This document shows positions 15,586-24,115 of a stretch of 64,000 nt of DNA, piece by piece. The position numbers and the translations under genes are program-made. The notes under the pieces were generated by a model, which was not told the DNA's origin, made no database searches, and saw only the letters and a list, made by a program, of their open reading frames with translations. Source of the DNA: Alphaproteobacteria bacterium (lineage in GTDB: Bacteria > Pseudomonadota > Alphaproteobacteria > Oceanibaculales > Oceanibaculaceae); NCBI GenBank assembly GCA_018823745.1, contig JAHJHR010000004.1, positions 1-64,000 on the forward strand, read 5' to 3'. How positions within the stretch are numbered: position 1 is the first letter of the stretch; each line of letters starts with the position of its first letter.

Positions 15586-17487
15586 ATGCGCCTGATTTGC
15601 GGCATCCTGCGTCTCGACGGCATGCCGGCGGCGGCGGGGGAACTGAACGCCATGGCAGATGCCATGACCGCGCCCGGTCTCCGGCCCGCTATCGACACGC
15701 GGCTGGATGGGGCGTTGGGGTTGGCCGTGCTGGACTTCACCGGGACGCAAGACGGGCTCTATGTGCGCGATGGCTGGATACTGGCCGCCGATGCGCGGCT
15801 TGACCGGGCGGGGACGGAGCCAGGGGCGGCTATCGTCGCGGCGGCAGAGCGCCACGGCCTTGATTTCCCGGACCGGCTGGATGGGGATTTCGCCGTGGCC
15901 CTGTGGCGGTCCGACAGGGCGGAACTGCTGCTGGGGCGTGATTTCATCGGCGTCCGTCCCCTTGTCTGGACCTGGCAACCGGGTCGATGGTTCGCCTTTG
16001 CCAGCCTGCCGAAAGGGCTGCACGGATCGGGGCTGGCCGCAGACGACCTCGACCCGGGAGCAATCGGCGCAAAACTCTCCCAGATCTATTTTTCGGCGCC
16101 AGACAGCGGATTTGCCGAGATTGCCTATCTTCAGGCCGGGCATAGTCTGACGATCCGGGCCGGCGATGCGATGCCGCCCCGGCCTCACCGCGCTTACCGT
16201 CCCGACCCGGCAATGGTCGGGCGCTGGAATGGCTCGTCGGCGGAAGCCGCAGAGACATTACGCCACCTGGTGGAGACGGCGGTGACCGCGCGATTGCCGG
16301 CATCGGGCCGCGTTGCCTGTCATCTCAGCGGCGGACTGGACAGCTCTGCCGTCACCGTACTGGCAGCACGGGAGATGCGCCTGCGCGGCGGGCGCATTCT
16401 GGCGCTCAGCATGACATCGCCGGCAGTGATGGGACCGGCGGAACTGGACGAAAAGCCACTGATCGCCGCAATCCTGGCGCAGGAACAGGATGTCGAGAAA
16501 GAGGTGTTCGACTATCTTCTGCCAATGCCGGGCCTGCCACAGGAGCCCGATTGGCCTGGCAGCATCCTGGGGGATTTCGACGAGCAGATGAGCGCCGCCG
16601 CCGCCCGGTTCGGCGCGGAGCGCATACTCAGCGGCGTCGGCGGGGACGAGGGGGCCAGCTATAATGGCGCCAATCTCTATGCCCGGTTGCTGCGCGACGG
16701 GCAGATCAGGGCATTGTGGCGCGAAGTGCCGGCGCGGGCGCGGAATGACGGCGTATCCCTGTCTCGCGCCGTCCGTGATCGCTTGCTCTGGCCGCTGCTT
16801 CCGGCGGTCCTTCGGCACCGGATACTCCGGTGGCGCGGGCGTCCCCGGCCATTGGACTCCCGGCACGGGATTGCGCGCTATCTTAACCCCGGCCTTCTGG
16901 ACCGGGTGGCGCAGCGCCGCATGTCGCCAGTTCTGCAGGAAAACAGCCCAGAGGAACGTGTCTGCGCCTTCGCCGAGCACCATATTCCGTCGCGCTGCAC
17001 TTACTACGCCATCGTTGCGGCACGGCACGGGCTGGCGGTCAGCTTCCCCCTGCTGGATCGCCGGGTGGTGGATTTCATGCTGTCTCTGCCCGCGCACATG
17101 TTCCTGGCTGACGGACAGAGCCGGCAGCCTTTCCGGCGCGCCATGCGCGGTATCCTGCCCGAGCCGGTGAGGCTGGAAAGAAACAAGCTCGGCCTCAGCG
17201 ATGACCGCTTCATCCGCTATGCCGACCGTAAAGCCGAATTACTGTCGATGCTGGATACGCTCCGCGCGGCGCCTGCCCCCCTGGTAACGGAGATTTTCGA
17301 TCTCGATGCCATCCGGGCGGGGGTGGCGGAACTGCCGGAGCCGGAACAGGCGTCCACCTTCATCCGCACCCGGCCGGGGCAACTTGTCGGTGGCAATCCG
17401 ACTTGGCTGCCCCTGATGGCCGTGCAACATCTGATGGTGGCCTGGCACATAAACGCCACGGCCACCCCGGTTGAAGACCCACGATGA
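15586..17487 (+). CDS. lasso macrolactam synthetase C3
   Basis: A 633-residue cyclase closely related to C1 (both start MRLICG). Its synthetase domain holds the pyrophosphate loop SGGLDSS at 248-254. It sits in the K2-ST2-B1-2-C3 operon divergent from A3, whose acceptor is Glu8. C1, the closest relative, is paired with A1, also a Glu8 precursor. The stop codon overlaps the start of the decayed B2 copy by 4 bp, showing that B2 was once coupled here. Confidence 0.85.
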   Translation: MRLICGILRLDGMPAAAGELNAMADAMTAPGLRPAIDTRLDGALGLAVLDFTGTQDGLYVRDGWILAADARLDRAGTEPGAAIVAAAERHGLDFPDRLDGDFAVALWRSDRAELLLGRDFIGVRPLVWTWQPGRWFAFASLPKGLHGSGLAADDLDPGAIGAKLSQIYFSAPDSGFAEIAYLQAGHSLTIRAGDAMPPRPHRAYRPDPAMVGRWNGSSAEAAETLRHLVETAVTARLPASGRVACHLSGGLDSSAVTVLAAREMRLRGGRILALSMTSPAVMGPAELDEKPLIAAILAQEQDVEKEVFDYLLPMPGLPQEPDWPGSILGDFDEQMSAAAARFGAERILSGVGGDEGASYNGANLYARLLRDGQIRALWREVPARARNDGVSLSRAVRDRLLWPLLPAVLRHRILRWRGRPRPLDSRHGIARYLNPGLLDRVAQRRMSPVLQENSPEERVCAFAEHHIPSRCTYYAIVAARHGLAVSFPLLDRRVVDFMLSLPAHMFLADGQSRQPFRRAMRGILPEPVRLERNKLGLSDDRFIRYADRKAELLSMLDTLRAAPAPLVTEIFDLDAIRAGVAELPEPEQASTFIRTRPGQLVGGNPTWLPLMAVQHLMVAWHINATATPVEDPR

Positions 17488-17696
17488 CGACCTCCGTACC
17501 AGCCGGGTCTCCGCGGATGGGCTGGCGTCAGCGCTGGGCCTGGCTCCCGTCGGGGCTATCGTGCGACCCTGCTTTATCCGCGCGACTGGGGCTCGAAACG
17601 GAACCGGCAGCCCATGCCTGGGTGACCTGGGAAGGCCGGCCGGTCATTGGCGGCGGATTGCCGACAGGGCAGGCGGAGATCGCCCGGTTTCGCTGA
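17484..17696 (+). pseudogene. decayed B2 leader peptidase
   Basis: The frame keeps the B2-1-like beginning (GWRQRWAWL) and a near-identical end with TEPAAHAW, EGRPVIGGG and GQAEIARFR, but about 80 codons between them are lost, including the catalytic Cys region. At 17553-17590 the bases still match B2-1 codons for GYGASLHLSARLG, yet one base is missing, so the junction reads in two frames. The product, 70 residues, cannot be a protease. Its ATGA coupling to C3 remains. The C3 operon must rely on B2-1 or B2-2. Confidence 0.85.
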
Positions 17697-17767
17697 CGCC
17701 TCGCCCCTTCATCTTAGTGCCGGCGCCGACAGCCCCTCTGACAGTGAACGGACTTTGGTCGTCAGCG

Positions 17768-18079
17768 TTAAGGTGCGCTGTCGGCTGCTGACTCCAGTAG
17801 CCCTTCCTGTTTCAGACGAGCGAGAAATGCGGCCACTTCAGCACGGATGGTGTCTGTGGGCGCGTCATAAATCTCAGCAAGGGCTGCTGTAATTTGATCA
17901 AGATTTTGTGGCGTTTCCAAAAGATGCCAGATGCGCCCTGCAACAGTGTTCAGATTATAATATTGACCCATTTCTATACTCATCATGACGACTTCGTCAT
18001 GAATCGATGCGCTGAGTATACCTTTCTTGTGCCAATAGGTTTCCTTTTCAGTCGGAGGCAGTGGATTGATTGCCATCAT
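17768..18079 (-). CDS. PqqD-family lasso leader-binding protein B1-3
   Basis: A 103-residue PqqD-like protein with the family segment GQYYNLNTVAGRIWHLLETP. AGGA precedes the tandem ATG pair at 18079 and 18076; the second has the better spacing. It is the last gene of the minus-strand K3-ST3-B1-3 cassette, separated from ST3 by 115 bp that contain a strong hairpin. No precursor or cyclase lies next to it, so it must work on a precursor encoded elsewhere in the locus or be a surplus copy. Confidence 0.82.
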   Translation of the reverse strand: MMAINPLPPTEKETYWHKKGILSASIHDEVVMMSIEMGQYYNLNTVAGRIWHLLETPQNLDQITAALAEIYDAPTDTIRAEVAAFLARLKQEGLLESAADSAP

Positions 18080-18140
18080 ATATTCCTGGATCGTGCCCAA
18101 GTAAGTGGTTGGTTTGGATATTGATGCGGCTCGAGGCCGC

Positions 18141-18175
18141 GCGACAACTGGATAATAAAGATAGTCCATTGTCGC
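18141..18175 (-). promoter_or_regulatory. intercistronic hairpin between ST3 and B1-3
   Basis: GCGACAACTGGA (18141-18152) pairs with TCCATTGTCGC (18165-18175) through 11 base pairs with a single bulged base. It lies in the 115-bp gap of an otherwise tight cassette and could attenuate, process or stabilise the transcript before B1-3. There is no T-tract for a classical terminator. Confidence 0.5.
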
Positions 18176-18194
18176 CCGTCGGCACGGTATGGGG

Positions 18195-19043
18195 CTAGAG
18201 GTAGCCTAGGCGGCACATGACCTCGCCATGATCGCGCTCGATCCGCGCGATCTGTGCCACGCTGAGCGTATCGCGCCAGCTGCCGGCAATTCCCCGGCGA
18301 AAGAAGGGGCGGTCACCACGCAGACCCTCGGGGAAGTTGCCGGCCCTTTCCTGTTCGCGCAAATGGTCAAAGCGTGTCGCTGAAACCGTTCTCTGGATCG
18401 CAACCTCGGTGCTGTCCCATTTCAGGGTGGCGCTCGCTTGTCGCAGGACATCTGCGAAGTCCACGAGCATATCCTCGTATCGGATCACCAACGGATTGAG
18501 ATGCGACTGGTCGAGCCAGCTTGTGACGTGCCGGCTCCAGCTTGAATAATGCTGCGGCAGATGGGGGTGGGAGGAATCGATCTTGGTCGCAACACGATAA
18601 TTGCAGTCGGCCATTAGCTCAATTGCCCTGTCCATATCGACTTCAAAATGATGGGCAAAGGAGACGGCGACGTCGCGCGGATCCCGCACGAGATAGATGG
18701 TCGCTGCGGTTGCCTCTGCGGGAAACATAGCATCGCCGTCGGTCGTCCGCTCCCAGCAATCATGTATCTTCCAGATCGTCGTTTTGCGCGCCTGGGTATC
18801 GATCAGCCCATAAATTTTTGGGCGGAGAAGCCGCACTTCTTCGGGTGCCAGATCGGATGAATCGATATCAAGGGCCATGTCCAGACGATGGCGCATCGCC
18901 AGAAATATCCCGATGTTATTGATCATGCTGCCAAGATCAATCGTCGCGCCGCCGTCGCGGAGCGTGATCAGGGCAATCCGCATCCAGGTATTGCCGGACT
19001 TTGGGTAGGATGCCAGCCACACATTGCTTTTGGTAAGCGTCAT
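18195..19043 (-). CDS. PAPS-dependent sulfotransferase ST3
   Basis: A 282-residue third sulfotransferase. The PAPS loop YPKSGNTW is at 13-20, the likely catalytic His94 lies in WKIHD, and RDPRDVAVSF is at 120-129. ATG 19043 was chosen because it overlaps the K3 stop by 4 bp and places the loop at the same position as in ST1 and ST2; the open frame upstream is an artefact. It is more diverged from ST1 and ST2 than they are from each other by eye. Confidence 0.85.
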   Translation of the reverse strand: MTLTKSNVWLASYPKSGNTWMRIALITLRDGGATIDLGSMINNIGIFLAMRHRLDMALDIDSSDLAPEEVRLLRPKIYGLIDTQARKTTIWKIHDCWERTTDGDAMFPAEATAATIYLVRDPRDVAVSFAHHFEVDMDRAIELMADCNYRVATKIDSSHPHLPQHYSSWSRHVTSWLDQSHLNPLVIRYEDMLVDFADVLRQASATLKWDSTEVAIQRTVSATRFDHLREQERAGNFPEGLRGDRPFFRRGIAGSWRDTLSVAQIARIERDHGEVMCRLGYL

Positions 19044-19966
19044 CGCGGCGGCGCCAGCATCACTCTGAGCTGCGGCCCCAGCCGGGTAACGGCATCGATC
19101 CCATCGGGCAGTGCCAGCGCCTGGTGCGGCAGAGCTTTGGCAAGCAACGCACAATTCTGGAACACGGAGCTGGAAAGGCCAAGCAGGCCGGCGGCCGTGC
19201 GACGGTAGATGTTCTCATAAAGCATCCGGACCGACTGAAGGTTGTCCAACGGCATCAGGTGAAGTGTGCCTTGGCGCATACGAGGATACAGTTGATAGAT
19301 TCCGTCGAGCCGAACTGGCGCGTTGTCGAAAGGCCCTGCCACCGGGCGGTCGAACTTTTCAAGATTCACAGTGCTGCGCAGGTATCGTCCAGGCGCCAGG
19401 CCGAGTGCATCAATCGTATCGCGCCACAGTTTCTGACGCGGGAAGCTCGGTAGCATGACGGGCCCGCCCGCAGCGTGGACATCAATCACCGTGATATCGT
19501 CGGAGAGCAAGCGCGCGCCCTGTGACAGGAGCAGAGCGGCGATTGTGGATTTTCCCGCACCCGATTGGCCCGCAAAGGCGATGACCCGGCCTTCGAACTC
19601 CACGCAGCTTGCGTGCAAGGGCAGCAAGCCGCGCTGGTGGCAAAGGAACCCCAGAACCGACCCGAGAAGAAACAGCGTCACGTCGGGCGTGTCTTCGGAA
19701 TGTGGCGTGTCGATGATCACTTCATTCCCGTTGCGCACGAGATAGTCAGCAACGTTCCTGACGGTAAAGCGCAGCCAGTTCTGCTCGTTCACCTGGACCA
19801 GCGGATTCTTCCGGACCGTGCCTGGCAGTTCCTTCGGCACCTTGCCGCGGTGGATCAGAATGTCGGCGGGTCTGTCTTCGCCGGTCCATGGGATGAGCTC
19901 CGGTAGTGGCCAGTCGCTGCGCACGCGCCAACCACACAGAGAAAGATCACTTGTCGTTCCTGTCAC
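19040..19966 (-). CDS. HPr-kinase-like lasso peptide kinase K3
   Basis: A 308-residue kinase paralogue with His118 in LPLHAS, Walker A GQSGAGKST (133-141) and Asp156-Asp157 in LLSDDIT. It starts at GTG 19966 with GGGAG about 11 bp upstream. The gene lies 87 bp downstream of the methyltransferase gene in a co-directional run that includes the ABC exporter. No lasso precursor was found in the 87-bp gap or just beyond it, so its substrate is not adjacent. Confidence 0.83.
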   Translation of the reverse strand: MTGTTSDLSLCGWRVRSDWPLPELIPWTGEDRPADILIHRGKVPKELPGTVRKNPLVQVNEQNWLRFTVRNVADYLVRNGNEVIIDTPHSEDTPDVTLFLLGSVLGFLCHQRGLLPLHASCVEFEGRVIAFAGQSGAGKSTIAALLLSQGARLLSDDITVIDVHAAGGPVMLPSFPRQKLWRDTIDALGLAPGRYLRSTVNLEKFDRPVAGPFDNAPVRLDGIYQLYPRMRQGTLHLMPLDNLQSVRMLYENIYRRTAAGLLGLSSSVFQNCALLAKALPHQALALPDGIDAVTRLGPQLRVMLAPPR

Positions 19967-20053
19967 AGACCCGCACTCCCATGTAATGCTGTAAAGTCCG
20001 GGAGCACATGGACTTGCCGCAGCGGGTATTGCTGGCCCTGTTCCATTTCGTGA

Positions 20054-20995
20054 TCAGCTCAGTGCCAGGCGGGTCAGCCTGACGGCGCATCGTGGATAGC
20101 CGGTGCGGAGCGACCAGGGATGCAGGATGGTGTCGATATGGGCGGCGACATTTGGGCGGTCCGGCGAAGCGATATCGCCGCCTGCAGCATCGCGCCGGGC
20201 GAGCACCCGCAGATTGCCCGGATAGATGCCGGTTTCCCATCCCTCCCGCTCTTCATGGAGCACCGTGAAGCCGGCCTTCGCCAGGAGGGCGCGCAGGCTC
20301 GCGGGCGTGAAATAGCTGCGATGCGAGAGGTGAAAGTTCTGGATGCCGAGCATCGACCAGTCGCCCAGCAGGTCAGGTACCTCGATCACCAGCCAGCCCT
20401 CGAAGTCCGTTGCCAGTTGGCGCAAGACAGCGAGCGGGTCGTCGAGATGCTCCAGCACGTGGAACATCGCAATCAACTGGCTCTTAAGCGGCTTTTGCGG
20501 GACGTCGGACAGATCGCCCCAAAGGTCGGTTTCCGGCCCGAGCGAGGCGATGATGTGTGCCCGACTGCTGGAATCCGGCTCCACGGCAGCCAGTTGGCTG
20601 ATACCGAGGCGGCGGGCCTCGGCCAGGAAATGGCCATCGCCGCAACCAAGCTCGAACACGCTGTCCGGCCTGTCTATCCGTGCCAATATACGTTGCCAGC
20701 GGAAGGCGGCCTGCTCCCGCTTCTGAAGATCATACTCAGCCTCGGCACGGGGGCGGCGATAGATCAGCCAAGGGTAAATCGACGTATAAAACTGTCGGGC
20801 GCCTTCCCGGTCCAGATTGCGGGAGGCATGGACGAAGCCACAATCCGTGCATTCGACAACGTCGATGGGGAGGAAATACCGATCCCGCCGGACAAGCAGC
20901 GAACCGGACTTGCCCCCGCATAGGGGACAGTCGCGCGGGACAAGGGGAAGGCTGAAATACAGCTTCCTGATGGCCTCAAGGCGTTGGAGCTTCAT
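20054..20995 (-). CDS. class I SAM methyltransferase with N-terminal zinc-binding segment
   Basis: A 313-residue protein. CPLCGG (23-28) and CTDCGF (49-54) form a probable zinc-binding knuckle. The Rossmann methyltransferase follows with motif I FELGCGDGHFL, motif II-like AVEPD and the IAMFHVLEHLDDP strand. It is homologous to the N-terminal half of the fusion protein at 35596-37338. It overlaps the exporter start by 4 bp. Such enzymes methylate sugars in envelope loci, but two relics of this gene lie inside the lasso region (8510-8596 and 11758-11850). That association leaves peptide tail methylation open. Confidence 0.75.
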   Translation of the reverse strand: MKLQRLEAIRKLYFSLPLVPRDCPLCGGKSGSLLVRRDRYFLPIDVVECTDCGFVHASRNLDREGARQFYTSIYPWLIYRRPRAEAEYDLQKREQAAFRWQRILARIDRPDSVFELGCGDGHFLAEARRLGISQLAAVEPDSSSRAHIIASLGPETDLWGDLSDVPQKPLKSQLIAMFHVLEHLDDPLAVLRQLATDFEGWLVIEVPDLLGDWSMLGIQNFHLSHRSYFTPASLRALLAKAGFTVLHEEREGWETGIYPGNLRVLARRDAAGGDIASPDRPNVAAHIDTILHPWSLRTGYPRCAVRLTRLALS

Positions 20996-22707
20996 GCGTG
21001 CCTGTCCGTCTGTCGCAGGAGGTGGGCGTGATCGAGCCTGATGATCCGATGCGCAATGGCCTCGGTGCTTTCACGGTGGCTGATCATCACGATGGTGTAA
21101 TCCGGCGCAAGCCCCATGATCGCTTTCAGGAAAATTGCTTCGCTCTCCTGGTCCAGGGCGCTGGAAGGCTCATCGAGCACCAGCAGACGGGCCTTGCGCA
21201 AAAGGCAGCGTGCGAGGCCGATGCGCTGGCGCTCCCCACCGGACAGGCGGGCCCCCCTTTCGCCCACGAGTGTCTCTAGCCCTTGAGGCAGGGATTCGAC
21301 AGTGGCCGCCACGCCCGCTTGATCGAGGGCACGCCAGATTTCCGGCTCGCTGCATTCCGGCCGGCCAATCAGAAGATTGGCTTTCAGCGTATCGTTGAAC
21401 AGGAAATCATCCTGCGGCAGATAGGCGACCTGCCGGCGCCAGTCGATCAGATGTTCTTCTTGCAAAGCCTTTCCGTCGATCAGAACTTGTCCTGCCGTAG
21501 GCAGGGTCAGGCCGGCCAGCATGTCGGCCAGGGTTGATTTTCCAGCGCCGGAATGGCCCACGATCACTGTGATTTGTCCGGCGAGGATTTCTGCATTGAT
21601 GGCTTCCAGCGCCACCGTGCCGTCCGGGTACTGGCTGGTCACCCCGTCCAGCCGGATGGACCGCGACAATGTCGGTGCCACCTGCTGCGCTGCCGGTTCA
21701 GCCGATGCCCTGGCCCGGGCGAGAAAGTCGCTGATCACACTTTCGGCGGGCAGCGCCATCACGACGATGTTCCAGCTTTGGCGGAGCCGCAGCAGCGTTT
21801 GTGCCAGCCGGCCGAAGGCAAGGCCGAAGACAACTGAGTCACTGAGCGGCATGGCGAAGAATGCCGTTGCGACGAGCAGTCCCAGGGCAATGGCGAAGGC
21901 CATCGCTGTTGCCATCAGGGTCTGGTTCGTCACCAGCAATTGCTGCTGGACCAATTGCGCGCTGGCGGCTTCGGACAGGGCGTTTTCCCAACGCTGCCGA
22001 TACGCATTTTCCAACCCCAGGCTCTTCACCAGTCGGCGGCCCGCCAGGCTGTCGGTCAGCTGTGAATGCAGCCTTCTGTGATTCTGAACCAGCTGATCGC
22101 CCGCGTTGCGCAGCCGGCGTTCATGCCGTGCGATGATCCAGCCGGCGGAAATAAGCAGGGCCACGGTCATGAGGGCCATCACGGGCGACAGCAGCCAGGT
22201 GACGAAGAAGAGGATGGGGATTTTCACCAGCAGCCCGATGGCCTGGAACAGATAGTCCACGCCCTGGCCGATGCGGTTGCATTCGGACATGGCTAGCTGG
22301 ATGGTGTAGGAGCTGTCTATGTCTCTCAGGGTCGTCCAGCGTTGGGCGAACAGGGCGCGTTGCAGATCACGTCGCAATCGGTCGATAACGCCGATCTTGT
22401 GTCGTGCTACGAATCTTCCCCGCAGCAGCATCACAACTGCACTGGCCAGGACGATGGCGCTGTACAGCCCCAGAATTTCGGAGATCGACCAGTTCGCCCT
22501 CAACAGCATATCGCCGCTGCCCTGCAGCGGGGCGAGTATCAACGAGAGCAGGATGAGCGCCGAGCCTTCGGCGAAGGCTGCGAGGATGCCCAGCACAGCC
22601 AGAAGGAAAGTCGTGCGGCGCCGGTCGGGCAGCACGGATCGCAGCAACCGCACTCCGTCCTTCAGCGGCGAGGTCTTGGAGGGCGTGCCGCGCTGTCGTT
22701 GCGTCAT
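20992..22707 (-). CDS. ABC transporter, McjD-like lasso peptide exporter
   Basis: A 571-residue half-transporter with six predicted membrane helices fused to an ATPase domain. The ATPase has Walker [10 protein letters not shown], signature [14 protein letters not shown], Walker [13 protein letters not shown] and switch His in MISHRES. Type IV exporters of this kind pump lasso peptides and give self-immunity. ATG 22707 overlaps the flippase stop by 4 bp; the longer frame to 23070 is an antisense artefact. It is the only lasso-type exporter in the window and is followed by the methyltransferase and the K3 cassette. An EPS or lipid substrate cannot be excluded. Confidence 0.8.
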   Translation of the reverse strand: MTQRQRGTPSKTSPLKDGVRLLRSVLPDRRRTTFLLAVLGILAAFAEGSALILLSLILAPLQGSGDMLLRANWSISEILGLYSAIVLASAVVMLLRGRFVARHKIGVIDRLRRDLQRALFAQRWTTLRDIDSSYTIQLAMSECNRIGQGVDYLFQAIGLLVKIPILFFVTWLLSPVMALMTVALLISAGWIIARHERRLRNAGDQLVQNHRRLHSQLTDSLAGRRLVKSLGLENAYRQRWENALSEAASAQLVQQQLLVTNQTLMATAMAFAIALGLLVATAFFAMPLSDSVVFGLAFGRLAQTLLRLRQSWNIVVMALPAESVISDFLARARASAEPAAQQVAPTLSRSIRLDGVTSQYPDGTVALEAINAEILAGQITVIVGHSGAGKSTLADMLAGLTLPTAGQVLIDGKALQEEHLIDWRRQVAYLPQDDFLFNDTLKANLLIGRPECSEPEIWRALDQAGVAATVESLPQGLETLVGERGARLSGGERQRIGLARCLLRKARLLVLDEPSSALDQESEAIFLKAIMGLAPDYTIVMISHRESTEAIAHRIIRLDHAHLLRQTDRHA

Positions 22708-24023
22708 GACGGCCAGCTCCGCCTGATCGATACAAGGGCCAGTAACCCCCATACAGCCGCGATGACAGGCGTAGCAGCGGGGAAGCTCCCCATCGTCATT
22801 GCCGCAAGCGGCAGACCGGCGAGGACTGGCCAGACAAGCGTCGCCTCGCGCACGCGCAGGGCAAGCTGGGCACCCAGCAGCAGCAGCCCCGTTGCCAGAA
22901 CACGCAGCCAAAGCAGCATGGCCAGTGATTCGTCGGACATGCCGGCGAGGGTGAATTGCGCGACGATGGCTGCGGGCAGGATGAGAAGATGCAATGCCAG
23001 CAGCGCCTTTTCCCTGTTCTGGCTGACGAACCAGGGAACCAGAAAGCCGGTGCAGGCGATAAACTGCCACTCCGCCAATATCAGGGCATTCAGCAGGCTG
23101 AAGCGGTCCGGCGCGATGACGTATACCGCGAACAGGGCGGCCAGGCAGGGAAGCGCCGCGCAGGCCGACAGGAAAGCGTAGGGGACGCGATCCCAGCTGC
23201 GGTTCGCCAGCAGTGGCAGGATGATTCTGTCAAGACGTCCCAGCAATGCTGCGAGGCTGTTTAGAATTTGCAGGCCGAGAATGGCCCATGCGGCGAAGTC
23301 CGGCTGCCGGGCTTCAATCAGGAAAGGCAGTATTCCCCAATAGGCGGTGCCGAGAATGGCGGCGAACCAGAGGGCGCCCGCCCCGGCGATGTGCAGGGAA
23401 AAATCAAAGGCGGGGCGCAGAGGCAGGCCGGTCTTCCATGCGGCGAGCAGATGCGTGCTGAAATTCGCACTCAGCGCGAGGCCTGCCAGGATGGCCACAA
23501 GCAGGTCAGGCTGTTCATCCGGCATCAGGGTTGCGATCAGCAGAATGACGGTAAAGATTCCCCACCTGCCAGCAAGCGCTATGCCGGCGAGCCGGTGGCG
23601 GCCGAGCCCGTGCAGGATCGGATCTGGATCCCAGGCTGAGAACAGGATCGCTGGCAGCGCTGCCAGCAGGGTTGGCAGACCGGAATCGTCCGCTCCCCGA
23701 AGCGCAATCCAGCCGATGACAAGCAGAGAGGCTATCGCTGACAGGAAGATAAGGCGGCGACCAACAGCGGTCCGGTACAGCGAGTGGGAGGCGCCGCCAG
23801 TGCGGGCGGCTTCAGCCATCAGGCGTCGCCCATAGCCGAGTTCACCGATGAAAGACGCGATTTGAGCGGCAATCAGAGCCAGTGCAATTGGCGCGTAGCG
23901 GTCATCGCCCAGCTTAAAGAGAAGCAGGCCCTGCCCGAGAAGGGCAAAGCCCTGCCCCGCCGCCTGTGTCATTACCGGACCGAGAGGAGATATCGCGCGT
24001 TTGACAAGGAGGCCGCCTGTCAT
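22704..24023 (-). CDS. Wzx-like polysaccharide flippase (MOP superfamily)
   Basis: A 439-residue, very hydrophobic protein with about 12-14 membrane helices, in the size range and layout of O-antigen or EPS repeat-unit flippases. It would move undecaprenyl-linked repeat units to the periplasm. Assignment rests on topology and context; sequence motifs are weak in this family. It overlaps the downstream ABC transporter by 4 bp and follows the secreted protein gene by 92 bp, with nothing recognisable between. Confidence 0.65.
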   Translation of the reverse strand: MTGGLLVKRAISPLGPVMTQAAGQGFALLGQGLLLFKLGDDRYAPIALALIAAQIASFIGELGYGRRLMAEAARTGGASHSLYRTAVGRRLIFLSAIASLLVIGWIALRGADDSGLPTLLAALPAILFSAWDPDPILHGLGRHRLAGIALAGRWGIFTVILLIATLMPDEQPDLLVAILAGLALSANFSTHLLAAWKTGLPLRPAFDFSLHIAGAGALWFAAILGTAYWGILPFLIEARQPDFAAWAILGLQILNSLAALLGRLDRIILPLLANRSWDRVPYAFLSACAALPCLAALFAVYVIAPDRFSLLNALILAEWQFIACTGFLVPWFVSQNREKALLALHLLILPAAIVAQFTLAGMSDESLAMLLWLRVLATGLLLLGAQLALRVREATLVWPVLAGLPLAAMTMGSFPAATPVIAAVWGLLALVSIRRSWPS

Positions 24024-24115
24024 GGGCGATGCTATCTCTCGGTACCGGTGAACGATGCTCCCACTCCGTCTGGCGGGAAAGGAGAAGCCGATGCTGCACT
24101 AGGCAGGTCGAAGGA

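Noticed and set aside
19967-20053. A 27-codon ORF on the minus strand as precursor for the K3 cassette
   Set aside because: It lacks a W/Y-x-x-P leader element, a Thr before a core and a C-terminal Ser.
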